Assembly (NCBI GenBank): GCA_903926385.1
Contig: CAIYIS010000009.1
Coordinates: 54,466-118,465, forward strand
Source of the DNA: an uncultured Bacteroidota bacterium
GTDB lineage: Bacteria > Bacteroidota > Bacteroidia > 2-12-FULL-35-15
DNA length: 64,000 nucleotides
Reading direction: 5' to 3'
Within the stretch, counting starts at the first letter, position 1. Every line of letters starts with the position of its first letter. Position numbers and translations under genes: made by a program. This document shows positions 33,254-41,471 of the stretch, piece after piece. The notes under the pieces were generated by a model. The model worked only from the letters and a program-made list of their open reading frames with translations, did not search any database and was not told the DNA's origin.

Positions 33254-36200
33254 ATGAGCGAACGAATATTAAAAGCCCTGATGCAACTCTTTGCAATCAT
33301 TGCAAGGGTTGACGGTATTAACGATAACGGCCGACTAATAGTTCAGTCATTCTTAAAACAACAACTCAATCAGGAACTGGTAGACCAGTATCTGGCCATA
33401 TTTGATGAGTTTCTGGAAGCTCATCACCAAATCAGCAAAAAGAAAGACGGCACAGCCAAACGTACAGCACTGCATAGTGTAAAAGTACTGCGCATCTGCA
33501 CACAGATAAATGCCGAACTCACACAGGTGCAAAAAGTGGTGGTGCTTATTCGCCTTGTAGAGTTTATTAATTCGAATGTAGAAATTACTGAACAGGAAAA
33601 TGAGTTTGTAAAAACTGTTGCCGAAACATTTAATATCGAAAGCGAGGAGTTTACCCGAAGCATGGAGTTTGTTCGTGCCGGATTGGACAATGTGCCAGAT
33701 AATGCTCAGGTATTGGTTATCGATAATAAAACTTCGGACAACTATTCGGAAGCCAAACACATTTATGCCGAAGGAGTAACCGGTCAGGCTCGTATACTCT
33801 GGATTCATAGCGTCAATCTGTATGCTTTACTTTATTTTGGCAAAAGCGATTTGTACCTAAATGGACAAGCACTAATAGCCGGAAAGGTTTATATCCTTAC
33901 TCCCGGTTCATCTTTGCGTAGCTCCAAAGTAAAACCGGTTTATTACAGCGATATTCTCAGTGCCTTTATGAGCGATACTTCCAGAGCGAAGGTTTCGTTT
34001 GTGGTGCGTAATCTCGAATACAAATTTAAAGGAGGCAAATTAGGTTTGCGCGATATCAATTTTTCGGAAGACTCCGGAAAACTGATAGGTATAATGGGAG
34101 GTTCGGGTGCCGGAAAATCAACACTGCTCAATGTTTTGAACAGTAACGAAATTCCAAGTGCAGGTACAGTTAAGATAAACGGAATAAATATTCATACTGA
34201 AAAAGGAAAAATAGAAGGTGTAATTGGTCACGTATCGCAAGACGATTTGCTGATTGAAGAGTTAACTGTTTTTCAGAATTTATTTTACAATGCCAAACTA
34301 TGTTTTGGCAATAAGAGTGATGATGTAATCTCTAAGCTGGTTACTGAAGTACTTACTTCGATAGGCCTTATCGAAACTCGTGATTTGAAAGTGGGAAGTC
34401 CGTTGGAGAAAACCATTTCGGGAGGACAGCGAAAACGACTAAATATAGCATTAGAGTTAATCCGTGAACCCTCTGTACTTTTTGTAGATGAACCAACTTC
34501 AGGTCTTTCTTCGAGAGATTCAGAAAACATAATGGACTTGCTCAAGGAGCTTGCTCTTAAAGGCAAACTTGTGTTTGTGGTTATCCATCAGCCTTCGTCC
34601 GATATTTTTAAGATGTTTGATAAGCTGATGATTTTGGATGTGGGAGGATATCCAATTTATTACGGAAATCCTGTCGATTCGGTTATCTATTTCAAAACAG
34701 TAGTGAATCATGCCAACAGCAACGAAAGCGAATGTATAGAGTGTGGTAATGTTAATCCCGAGCAGGTGTTTAATATTATCGAATCGAAGGTGCTGGACGA
34801 GTATGGAAATATGACACTCAACCGTAAAGTGTCGCCTTCCGAATGGAATTCGCATTACAAACAAAAAATTGAAACCAAAATAGAGGATGTAAAACATATC
34901 ACCGAAATCCCGGAAAGTACATTCAAGGTTCCTAATAAATTTAAGCAATTCAAGGTGTTTATGACCCGTGATGTTTTGTCTAAACTCACCAACAAACAAT
35001 ACCTTTCTATCAATTTGCTCGAAGCACCAGCTTTGGCATTTATTCTTGCCTATTTTATTAAATATGTAAATAAAGATTTATCCAATAAATTAGGTTATAC
35101 CTATCGCGACAACGAAAATATAATGATTTATATGTTTATGTCTGTGGTCGTGGCATTGTTTATCGGGCTTACCGTAAGTGCTGAAGAGATTATCCGCGAC
35201 CGAAAAATTCAGAAACGGGAGTCGTTCCTTAATCTCAGCAAGGGTAGTTACCTATGGTCGAAAATTATCATCATGTTTTCCTTGTCATCCATTCAGGCTA
35301 TTTTATTTGTATTGGTGGGAAATTATGTGTTAGAAATACGCGATATGAACGGTGCTTATTGGTTGATGCTGTTCAGTACTTTCTGCTTCGCAAATATGCT
35401 TGGGTTAAACATTTCGGCCAGCTTTAATTCTGCTGTAACCATTTATATTTTGATTCCTATATTAATTATTCCACAGTTATTATTCAGCGGTGTGATGGTT
35501 AAATTTGATAAACTCAATCCTGTTATTACTTCTCAAAGTTTTGTTCCGGTTATAGGCGATTTAATGGCTTCACGCTGGGCTTTTGAGGCAATGGCTGTAA
35601 AACAGTATCGGGATAACGAGTACAATAAAGATCGATACAAGTATGAAAAAGCTATTGGTATGGCCACATACAAAAAGGATTACTGGTTGGTTTCGATGGA
35701 AAATAAATTGAATACCTGCTCAGAGAATTACACCAATCCTGCAAAAAAAGATGAAGTGGTGCAGGCATTAAAGATGCTTAAAGGTGAATTAGAAAAGGAA
35801 CTGAGTATGCCAGCGTTTAAAAAAATAAATTTAAAATGTGATGGCCTCGAAAATCTGACGATTGATAAATTTAATACAGGAGTGGCCCAACAAATAAATG
35901 ATTTTTTTGAAGTAAGAATCAGACGAAATTACATCAATCAGAATAATCGTAACATTAGTTTACGCGACAGCATCACCCGTTACTATGAAACGAAATTAGG
36001 TAAACAAAATTACGACCGAATAAAAGACCAGTATGATAATGAGAGTCTGGATGACCTAGTAACCAACAAAAATACTCAGATACGTATTCTGGATTTGGAT
36101 GGTGCATTTATACAGAAATTAAATCCCATTTTCCTTGACCCTATGGATTCTGATATGGGCCGTGCACAGTTTTTTGCTCCGCGCAAAAAGCTCTTCGGAA

Positions 36201-36349
36201 ATTATGTGGACACTTATTATTTCAATATTGGAGTAATCTGGCTGATGTCTATTGTGTGTGGTTTTACACTTTACTTTGATGTACTGAAGAAATTCATCAC
36301 CCTACTCGAAAATATATTCAGTAAGTTTGGAAAGAAAAGTGTCCGCTAG
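33254..36349 (+). CDS. ABCG-type ABC transporter half with N-terminal TerB-like domain
   Basis: 1031 residues. Residues 1-140 are helical and acidic and resemble a TerB-like tellurite-resistance domain (LFAIIARVDGINDNGRLIVQ). A small beta region follows (about 150-225, LYLNGQALIAGKVYILTPGS). The nucleotide-binding domain has Walker A GGSGAGKST (near 282), signature SGGQRKR, Walker B VLFVDEPTSG and the H-loop VIHQPS, order NBD-TMD as in ABCG/White transporters. The ABC2-type membrane domain has its TM segments between about 590 and 775; a roughly 220-residue extracytoplasmic loop (about 790-1000, SMENKLNTCSENYTN etc.) precedes the last TM. Substrate unknown. Upstream lipoprotein and secreted protein are likely partners. 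Confidence 0.85.
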   Translation: MSERILKALMQLFAIIARVDGINDNGRLIVQSFLKQQLNQELVDQYLAIFDEFLEAHHQISKKKDGTAKRTALHSVKVLRICTQINAELTQVQKVVVLIRLVEFINSNVEITEQENEFVKTVAETFNIESEEFTRSMEFVRAGLDNVPDNAQVLVIDNKTSDNYSEAKHIYAEGVTGQARILWIHSVNLYALLYFGKSDLYLNGQALIAGKVYILTPGSSLRSSKVKPVYYSDILSAFMSDTSRAKVSFVVRNLEYKFKGGKLGLRDINFSEDSGKLIGIMGGSGAGKSTLLNVLNSNEIPSAGTVKINGINIHTEKGKIEGVIGHVSQDDLLIEELTVFQNLFYNAKLCFGNKSDDVISKLVTEVLTSIGLIETRDLKVGSPLEKTISGGQRKRLNIALELIREPSVLFVDEPTSGLSSRDSENIMDLLKELALKGKLVFVVIHQPSSDIFKMFDKLMILDVGGYPIYYGNPVDSVIYFKTVVNHANSNESECIECGNVNPEQVFNIIESKVLDEYGNMTLNRKVSPSEWNSHYKQKIETKIEDVKHITEIPESTFKVPNKFKQFKVFMTRDVLSKLTNKQYLSINLLEAPALAFILAYFIKYVNKDLSNKLGYTYRDNENIMIYMFMSVVVALFIGLTVSAEEIIRDRKIQKRESFLNLSKGSYLWSKIIIMFSLSSIQAILFVLVGNYVLEIRDMNGAYWLMLFSTFCFANMLGLNISASFNSAVTIYILIPILIIPQLLFSGVMVKFDKLNPVITSQSFVPVIGDLMASRWAFEAMAVKQYRDNEYNKDRYKYEKAIGMATYKKDYWLVSMENKLNTCSENYTNPAKKDEVVQALKMLKGELEKELSMPAFKKINLKCDGLENLTIDKFNTGVAQQINDFFEVRIRRNYINQNNRNISLRDSITRYYETKLGKQNYDRIKDQYDNESLDDLVTNKNTQIRILDLDGAFIQKLNPIFLDPMDSDMGRAQFFAPRKKLFGNYVDTYYFNIGVIWLMSIVCGFTLYFDVLKKFITLLENIFSKFGKKSVR

Positions 36350-36357
36350 TAAAGTGG

Positions 36358-36744
36358 CTATTTATCGAGTATGGATTTAATATCTGGACGGAAATAGAGA
36401 TTGCTTTTCATAATTTTTCCGTCTTCTCTGAATATTGGTTGTCCGTTTTCGTCCAACTTACTCATATTGCTTCTCTGAATTTCGTCAAATACTTCTTCTA
36501 TTTTGTTTTGAAGTCCATGTCTCAAAATGGTACCAAACAAAATGTATAGTTGATCTCCTAGCGCATCGGCTATTTCGACTATATCGCCATTCTTACATGC
36601 TTCCAGATATTCTTCGTTTTCTTCGCGTAATAAATTATACCGAAGCATGTATTCTTGTTCACTTACTTCTGCCGTGGGAAAGTAACGGTTTCCTATTTTG
36701 AAAACATCATGAAACTTTTCTACACATTTTATTCTTTGAATCAT
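36358..36744 (-). CDS. MazG-like NTP pyrophosphohydrolase (phosphoribosyl-ATP pyrophosphatase superfamily)
   Basis: 128 residues, all-alpha. The metal-binding pattern EENEE (41-45) followed by EIADALGDQLYILFGTIL (Glu57, Asp60, Asp64) is the EExxE...ExxD signature of the MazG/HisE/dUTPase-2 superfamily. These enzymes remove pyrophosphate from (d)NTPs, typically to clear non-canonical nucleotides. The C-terminal KLDENGQPIFREDGKIMKS is typical of stand-alone Bacteroidota members. It converges with the ABC transporter gene, only 8 bp apart, and both may share that short gap for termination. Confidence 0.85.
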   Translation of the reverse strand: MIQRIKCVEKFHDVFKIGNRYFPTAEVSEQEYMLRYNLLREENEEYLEACKNGDIVEIADALGDQLYILFGTILRHGLQNKIEEVFDEIQRSNMSKLDENGQPIFREDGKIMKSNLYFRPDIKSILDK

Positions 36745-36872
36745 TACGAGAAATTGTTAAACAAGTTAAATGTTTTTAGAAGCAATGCATTTGTTAGGAA
36801 TGTTAAACGTTTCCAGACTTTAATGATTAAATTCTGGAACTAAAACATGTTGATGAAAATTAAAACTACGTT

Positions 36873-37514
36873 TTATTTCTTCTTCTTCGCTTTGTATTGA
36901 GCGTTCAGACCATCCAGTATTTCGGAGGTGATATCAAGGCTGTCACTTGCTAGTAAAACAGGACTCAAAGGGCCTGTACTGTATGCGAGCACATAATTGT
37001 ATTTACCGGATTTGTTGTATTCCTTGATGTAATCGGTAAGGTTTTTACGAGCTTCTTCATTTATTGCTTGTACTTTTTCGCCCAGTGCTTCTGATTTACG
37101 TTGAATCTGGTCTAAATCTTCTTTACGTTTAGCAAATTTTTCTTGCTCTGCATTAATCTGATTTTCTGAAAGCAAACCTTTGTTGGCTTTTTCCTGAAAT
37201 GCTTCATAATCGGTTTGCAACTGTTGCCCACTGGTTTGGTATTGGTTCTCGTAAGTGTGTTGCTCCGCCTGAATGGTTTTGCTGACATCTTTCAGAAATT
37301 CATATTTATCACTCAGTTCATCTAAATTAACATAAACAATTTTTGACGATTTAATCACTTTGGGTTGCATTACTATCGGTTTTGAAGCAGAAACAGAGTC
37401 GGAAGCAGCGGTGGAGCCAGAAGTTTTACCAAGAGAAGAGAAGTGCAGATAATACAGCACAGCAATTGAAATCAGTAAAACAACATTGAGGAATACAGAA
37501 AGATTTTTATTCAT
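36873..37514 (-). CDS. OmpH/Skp-like periplasmic chaperone, membrane-anchored
   Basis: 213 residues. The N-terminal hydrophobic segment VFLNVVLLISIAVLYYLHF lacks a clear cleavage site and may be a signal anchor. From about 60 the OmpH pattern appears: SKIVYVNLDELSDKYEFLKDV, then a long coiled coil (EQHTYENQYQTSGQQLQTDYEAFQEK... about 80-165) and YNYVLAYSTGPLSPVLLASDSLDIT. Skp-type trimers carry unfolded outer-membrane proteins across the periplasm. The gene has its own TAATTTTG promoter between the terminator of the peroxiredoxin gene and its ATG. Confidence 0.85.
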   Translation of the reverse strand: MNKNLSVFLNVVLLISIAVLYYLHFSSLGKTSGSTAASDSVSASKPIVMQPKVIKSSKIVYVNLDELSDKYEFLKDVSKTIQAEQHTYENQYQTSGQQLQTDYEAFQEKANKGLLSENQINAEQEKFAKRKEDLDQIQRKSEALGEKVQAINEEARKNLTDYIKEYNKSGKYNYVLAYSTGPLSPVLLASDSLDITSEILDGLNAQYKAKKKK

Positions 37515-37540
37515 TGGAATTGGATATTAAATTAGTTGAA

Positions 37541-37548
37541 CAAAATTA
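37541..37548 (-). promoter_or_regulatory. -7 promoter element (TAATTTTG) of the OmpH-like gene
   Basis: Minus-strand TAATTTTG 27 bp upstream of the ATG at 37514. Confidence 0.55.
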
Positions 37549-37553
37549 AAATA

Positions 37554-37583
37554 AAAATGCTCTGCAAACTTGCAGAGCATTTT
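37554..37583 (-). terminator. Rho-independent terminator of the AhpC-type peroxiredoxin gene
   Basis: A 14-bp perfect inverted repeat (37554-37567 with 37570-37583) around AC, followed on the minus strand by a T-rich tract. Confidence 0.85.
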
Positions 37584-37608
37584 CAACTTATTCAAAAAGT
37601 ATTAACAA

Positions 37609-38238
37609 TTAGTGTTTCGATAAATAATCGGCTACACCGGCATGCGATTCCTTCATAGCTTTGTCGCCTTTGTGCCAGTTGGCAGGGCAAACTTCACCGT
37701 TTTCTTCAAAAAACTGTAACGCATCAACCATACGTAACGCTTCGTCTACATTACGTCCCAAAGGAAAGTCGTTTATTAATTGATGACGAACGATTCCGCT
37801 TTTATCAATAAGGTACAAACCACGGAAAGCAATCATAGGTCCATCGGCTATCATTTCGCCATTATCATCCACTTGATATTCCCCTGAAATAACATCATAA
37901 TTCATTGAAATAACTTTGGTGGTATCAGCTACAATTGGATATTTTACACCTTGAATTCCACCTTGAGCTTTTGGCATTTGTAACCACCCCCAGTGAGATT
38001 GTTCAGTATCTGTAGAACATGCTACAACAGCTACATTACGTGCTTCGAATTCTGCCATTTTTTCCTGAAATGCATGTAATTCTGTTGGACATACAAAAGT
38101 GAAATCTTTTGGATAGAAAAAGAATACTACATGTTTCTTCCCGATAAATTGATCCAAAGAGAAGTCGTTTACAAACTCTCCTCCGTTTACTACTGCTTTT
38201 GCCTTAAATGAAGGCGCTTTTTTTCCTACTATTGACAT
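37609..38238 (-). CDS. Typical 2-Cys peroxiredoxin (AhpC/Prx1 type)
   Basis: 209 residues. Reduces hydrogen peroxide and organic peroxides. Peroxidatic Cys50 in FTFVCPTEL, resolving Cys184 in GEVCPANW and Arg140 in AFRGLYLID complete the active site. The C-terminal KESHAGVADYLSKH is the extension seen in eukaryote-like, sensitive Prx1-type proteins. Divergent from a second peroxiredoxin gene at 38419, with back-to-back TAnnTTTG promoters in 180 bp, so the two may be controlled together. Confidence 0.93.
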   Translation of the reverse strand: MSIVGKKAPSFKAKAVVNGGEFVNDFSLDQFIGKKHVVFFFYPKDFTFVCPTELHAFQEKMAEFEARNVAVVACSTDTEQSHWGWLQMPKAQGGIQGVKYPIVADTTKVISMNYDVISGEYQVDDNGEMIADGPMIAFRGLYLIDKSGIVRHQLINDFPLGRNVDEALRMVDALQFFEENGEVCPANWHKGDKAMKESHAGVADYLSKH

Positions 38239-38282
38239 TTTTAATGTTTTTTTATGATGGTTAGATTAATAATTTAAGTGTG

Positions 38283-38290
38283 CAAAATTA
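38283..38290 (-). promoter_or_regulatory. -7 promoter element (TAATTTTG) of the AhpC-type gene
   Basis: Minus-strand TAATTTTGCACAC, 45 bp before the ATG at 38238. Confidence 0.55.
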
Positions 38291-38337
38291 ATAAAAATAT
38301 CTGTTACCTATATTCAAATTCGCGTTAAACTAATCAT

Positions 38338-38345
38338 TACTTTTG
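38338..38345 (+). promoter_or_regulatory. -7 promoter element (TACTTTTG) of the redoxin gene
   Basis: TACTTTTGTGTCC with predicted start near 38352 and a leader of about 65 nt before ATG 38419. Confidence 0.55.
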
Positions 38346-38418
38346 TGTCCATTTTTATAACCAAATACAGATTTGGTTTGTAAGCAAATTATAAATAATA
38401 AACTAAAAAAATAAAACT

Positions 38419-38889
38419 ATGTCATTACAAATTGGTCAAACAGCACCCGGCTTCTCTTTGCCGGATTCAGATTTAAAAGAAACAAACCTTTCAGATTGTA
38501 AGGGAAAAAATTTAGTTCTATTGTTCTTTCCGGCAGCATTCACCGGAGTGTGTACTAAAGAACTTTGTCAGACACGCGATGAGTTGTCGTATTACAATGG
38601 TTTAAATGCAACTGTATTCGGCATTTCTGTAGATTTACCGTTTTCTCTTGCTAAATTTAAAGAACTCAATAATTATAACTTTACATTATTATCGGATTTC
38701 AATAAAGATGCTTCACGTGCTTATGGTGCTTTTTATGAAAATTGGATTAAAGGATTAAAAGGGGTGAGCAAACGCGCTTCATTTGTAATTGACAAAGAAG
38801 GAATAGTGCGTCATGCCGAAGTTTTGGAAGATGCAGGAAGTTATCCAAACTTCGAAGCTATAAAAGATGTTTTGTCGAAATTGAAATAA
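38419..38889 (+). CDS. Peroxiredoxin of the BCP/AhpE-like redoxin type
   Basis: 156 residues. FFPAAFTGVCTKELC carries the peroxidatic Cys45 with a second cysteine at 50, the CxxxxC arrangement of atypical 2-Cys Bcp proteins. The remainder (GISVDLPFSLAKFKELNNY, LLSDFNKDASRAYGA, ASFVIDKEGIVRHAEV) is standard thioredoxin-fold peroxiredoxin. It is monocistronic: promoter upstream and terminator 22 bp downstream. Confidence 0.9.
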   Translation: MSLQIGQTAPGFSLPDSDLKETNLSDCKGKNLVLLFFPAAFTGVCTKELCQTRDELSYYNGLNATVFGISVDLPFSLAKFKELNNYNFTLLSDFNKDASRAYGAFYENWIKGLKGVSKRASFVIDKEGIVRHAEVLEDAGSYPNFEAIKDVLSKLK

Positions 38890-38910
38890 GATTAGGAAAA
38901 CTTAAAATGG

Positions 38911-38943
38911 CAAATGCAACCCTTGAGGTTGCATTTGTTTTTT
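38911..38943. terminator. Bidirectional terminator between redoxin and ZIP transporter genes
   Basis: CAAATGCAACC (38911-38921) pairs with 38927-38937, 5-nt loop, six Ts on the plus strand; serves the convergent genes. Confidence 0.85.
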
Positions 38944-38944
38944 G

Positions 38945-39661
38945 TTACAGACTCAAGAGGGCAAATCCTGCCCCAAGTAAAATGACTAAAAACTTAATAA
39001 AGTTAAAACGGTGATTTTCGCTCGATTCAAAAAGTATGGTAGTCGAAATGTGAAGGAATATGCCCACCACAACAGCCATAATTCTATCAAAATATACTGA
39101 GAAATTGAAAATAATGTTTTGCCCGATTGCATAACTTGTAATGGTTCCCAGTGGAGTTATGGATGCGAAAACAATTAGTAGAAGTAAAGCCTTTGTTTTA
39201 CTAATGTGCGATTGAATTAGCATGGTCATCAGTGCTATTGCAATAGGGATGTTGTGCATCACTATTCCTGTAAGTAAGAAACTATGAGAGTTAGTATTGA
39301 TATTCGCAAGTGGCATTCCTTCCAGAAATGAATGGATGGAAAGCCCAGTCATCATTGCAAAAGGAAATGCCGTATGAGCGTGTCCGTGTGAATGTATGTG
39401 GATATGCCCATGCTCAATTCCTTCGGAGAAAAATTCGAGAAGTAACTGGGCAAAGAAGCCTATTAGTATGTAAATGCCCACATTTGGGGTATTCGATAAG
39501 TAAATTTCCGGGATAAGGTGAAGTACACTAATGGCAAACAAATAAGCACCTGAAAAGGATAAAATTAGTTTCAGGTTTTTACTACTGACATTAATCAATA
39601 GCACAGAAGTGCCGCTAATAATCACGGATAGAAAAAGTAAGATGTACATAAATAGTGTCAT
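38945..39661 (-). CDS. ZIP-family divalent metal transporter
   Basis: 238 residues with about eight TM segments. A histidine-rich loop (EHGHIHIHSHGHAH) precedes the two pore motifs HSFLEGMPLA and HNIPIAIAL, which hold the metal-coordinating His and Glu of ZIP proteins. It probably imports zinc or iron across the inner membrane. Its ATG overlaps by one base the stop of the upstream methyltransferase gene (TCATTA on the plus strand), so the two form an operon. Confidence 0.9.
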   Translation of the reverse strand: MTLFMYILLFLSVIISGTSVLLINVSSKNLKLILSFSGAYLFAISVLHLIPEIYLSNTPNVGIYILIGFFAQLLLEFFSEGIEHGHIHIHSHGHAHTAFPFAMMTGLSIHSFLEGMPLANINTNSHSFLLTGIVMHNIPIAIALMTMLIQSHISKTKALLLLIVFASITPLGTITSYAIGQNIIFNFSVYFDRIMAVVVGIFLHISTTILFESSENHRFNFIKFLVILLGAGFALLSL

Positions 39662-40410
39662 TATTTTTCTGTTTTTTGAGCAATCAGAATCAATCGATCC
39701 GAATGTTTTGTGTCAAAAGTATCTAAATTGTAGTTGCCTCGCAAATCAACTATTTTGAGATTGTTGTTGGAAAAGTATTTTTTGAATGTGTCGAGAGTAA
39801 TTGCTTTAACACATTCTTGAAAATGGTATGAATTTCCCTTATCATTGAAACGAATATCTTTAATTATAAAATTATTTTCAATTTTCTTTTCAATATTGAA
39901 TTCTATACCATTTAATGATTTGGTTTCATGTGCCAAGATGCAGGGAATTACTTTCTCAACATTTAAAAAGTCGAGTACAAAAATGCCGTTTGGTTTTAAA
40001 GCTTTATAAACCGCATGGATTGCATCAAAGTTGTCCTCTTCATTTTCAAAATATCCGAAACTTGTAAATAAATTTAATATAAAATCAAACTTATTTTCCT
40101 GAAAAATTTTACGCATGTCGTGAACTTGAAAGTGTAAAGAATCGCTCTCAAACTGTTTGGCGTATGCAATACTCTCTTCAGATAAATCTATTCCAGTTAC
40201 TGTATATGTTTTTGCATTCAAGTAAATGGAATGTCTTCCTTTTCCACACCCCAGGTCCAGAAAGTTTGTATCAGTAGGAGGATTGAGCAGCGAAATCAGA
40301 TTGTCGATAAATAGTTCCGCTTCTTTATGGTCGCGATTGGAATAAAGAATATGATAGTATGGAGAATTGAACCAGTCAACAAACCAATTTGATTCGAAAT
40401 TATTTTTCAT
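39661..40410 (-). CDS. Class I SAM-dependent methyltransferase
   Basis: 249 residues. Motif I NFLDLGCGKGRHSIYL, then VTGIDLSEESIAYAKQ (acidic loop binding SAM), and FDFILNLFTSFGYFENEEDN at motif IV. It resembles small-molecule methyltransferases of the Methyltransf_25 type; substrate unknown. The N-terminal SNWFVDWFNSPYYHILYSNRDHKEA is a conserved lead-in of this Bacteroidota subgroup. First gene of a two-gene operon with the ZIP transporter, with a TACTTTTG promoter just before it and an almost leaderless start. Confidence 0.88.
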   Translation of the reverse strand: MKNNFESNWFVDWFNSPYYHILYSNRDHKEAELFIDNLISLLNPPTDTNFLDLGCGKGRHSIYLNAKTYTVTGIDLSEESIAYAKQFESDSLHFQVHDMRKIFQENKFDFILNLFTSFGYFENEEDNFDAIHAVYKALKPNGIFVLDFLNVEKVIPCILAHETKSLNGIEFNIEKKIENNFIIKDIRFNDKGNSYHFQECVKAITLDTFKKYFSNNNLKIVDLRGNYNLDTFDTKHSDRLILIAQKTEK

Positions 40411-40418
40411 TGATAGCG

Positions 40419-40426
40419 CAAAAGTA
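40419..40426 (-). promoter_or_regulatory. -7 promoter element (TACTTTTG) of the methyltransferase-ZIP operon
   Basis: Minus-strand TACTTTTGCGC, 8 bp before the ATG at 40410, implying a very short or absent leader. Confidence 0.55.
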
Positions 40427-40507
40427 AACTAAATTAGCATTGTATACATTTGCTACAATTTGTTTTTTTGTTTAGTTTTAATAATTCCTTTCGTTTAATT
40501 GAGAACC

Positions 40508-40915
40508 TCAGTAAATTGTGTCAACATAAAATGATGAGAGGTTTTCAACTCCATAAGATGAAGCTAAATTGTTTAATTGTTGTGTTCGATTATATAGGCT
40601 TTCTGGATTATATTTTATTTTTTCAGTCAGAATAAAAATGTATTTCCCTTCGCGAAAATCTATCTTTGTATACTTTTTTGTGTCTTTTGTTAGTTCAGTC
40701 AACAATTTCTGAAGTTTTTTTTTGTCTGTGGATGAGAACGAAAAACTCCAGTTTTGTTCTCTGCTGGAAAGGTGAGAATTCTCGGAAGACTTAAAATAGT
40801 ACTTCACTGCATCCAAACTATAATCAGCCTTCGCTATTTCTTGTTTGGAAGTATCTTGTCCAAATAAACGAATAGAGAGCAAAATGAATGTGAATAAAAA
40901 TAAGCAATTTTTCAT
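40508..40915 (-). CDS. Small secreted protein of unknown function
   Basis: 135 residues; signal peptide MKNCLFLFTFILLSIRLFGQ. The mature part is polar and Lys/Ser-rich (FKSSENSHLSSREQNWSFSFSS, KKLQKLLTELTKDTKKYTKIDF) and ends FYVDTIY. No family recognised. TATATTTG promoter 20 bp upstream. Confidence 0.65.
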   Translation of the reverse strand: MKNCLFLFTFILLSIRLFGQDTSKQEIAKADYSLDAVKYYFKSSENSHLSSREQNWSFSFSSTDKKKLQKLLTELTKDTKKYTKIDFREGKYIFILTEKIKYNPESLYNRTQQLNNLASSYGVENLSSFYVDTIY

Positions 40916-40934
40916 GATACTGAATTTGGTTGGA

Positions 40935-40942
40935 CAAATATA
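40935..40942 (-). promoter_or_regulatory. -7 promoter element (TATATTTG) of the small secreted-protein gene
   Basis: Minus-strand TATATTTGTCC, 20 bp before ATG at 40915. Confidence 0.6.
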
Positions 40943-41002
40943 GTAATAATCCTACTGAAATCCAGATTTGGTTAGAGTGTTTCAGACGGGGGACTGCTTT
41001 GA

Positions 41003-41241
41003 ATAAAAAAATCCCGTATTACTACGGGATTTGTTGCAAATTGCCACAGAATCAAATCTAATCAGGAAATACCCTGCAACCTCTCACATTCTCTTTAAAA
41101 AGATAGGGAGCGAATAGTTATTATTTGAAAATAACCCAATGAGATGATTAACCAACCAAAACCATTCCCATAATTTCCAAGTAATTTTAAACTATCCACT
41201 TCTACCTATCCAGACTCATTATAATTTTATAGCGGCTAGAA
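41003..41241 (-). ncRNA. Candidate structured noncoding RNA (about 239 nt, possibly 6S-like)
   Basis: On the minus strand a TATATTTG promoter (41254-41247) is followed about 205 nt later by a strong intrinsic terminator (41032-41009 plus seven Ts). No open frame longer than a few codons lies between. The transcript folds well by eye: GCCGC near its 5' end pairs with GUGGC near the mature 3' end, UCUGGA with UCCUGA (one mismatch), GGAUAGG with CCUAUCU, then GGAUAGUU with AACUAUUC, and an apical GUUAUU/AAUAAC hairpin. A long, interrupted double helix closed by its own ends is the general shape of 6S RNA, but no sequence match is claimed. Divergent from the gene at 41472. Confidence 0.55.
41009..41032 (-). 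terminator. Intrinsic terminator of the candidate ncRNA
   Basis: AAATCCCGTA/TACGGGATTT (10-bp stem, 4-nt loop). On the minus strand a run of Ts follows; on the plus strand there is none, and no annotated minus-strand gene ends here. Confidence 0.8.
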
Positions 41242-41246
41242 ACAAA

Positions 41247-41254
41247 CAAATATA
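41247..41254 (-). promoter_or_regulatory. -7 promoter element (TATATTTG) of the candidate ncRNA
   Basis: Minus-strand TATATTTG; predicted start near 41241. About 22 bp upstream is TGTTTA, a weak -33 element. Confidence 0.55.
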
Positions 41255-41345
41255 GCGTTTCTAAAAATCCCTAAACAGTGGAATATTTACGCGACAAAAG
41301 TAAGATGACAACAATTACTATACAATGACTCAAATCATGTTTTTG

Positions 41346-41361
41346 TGTGATAAAAATCACA
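41346..41361. promoter_or_regulatory. CRP/FNR-family operator-like palindrome
   Basis: TGTGA-TAAAAA-TCACA is a perfect match to the CRP-type half-site layout (TGTGA n6 TCACA). Its centre is about 73 bp upstream of the start predicted from TATATTTG at 41413-41420, close to a class I activator position. Confidence 0.5.
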
Positions 41362-41412
41362 AAATATATTTAGGTTTATTATTATTTTTAGTCCCTCGAA
41401 ATTATTTATAAG

Positions 41413-41420
41413 TATATTTG
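41413..41420 (+). promoter_or_regulatory. -7 promoter element (TATATTTG) of the small secreted-protein gene 41472
   Basis: TATATTTGATGCC, predicted start near 41427, leader about 45 nt. Confidence 0.6.
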
Positions 41421-41471
41421 ATGCCTAAAATAATAAAAAGCAATTTATATTGCATCATGTAATAAGTCTTT

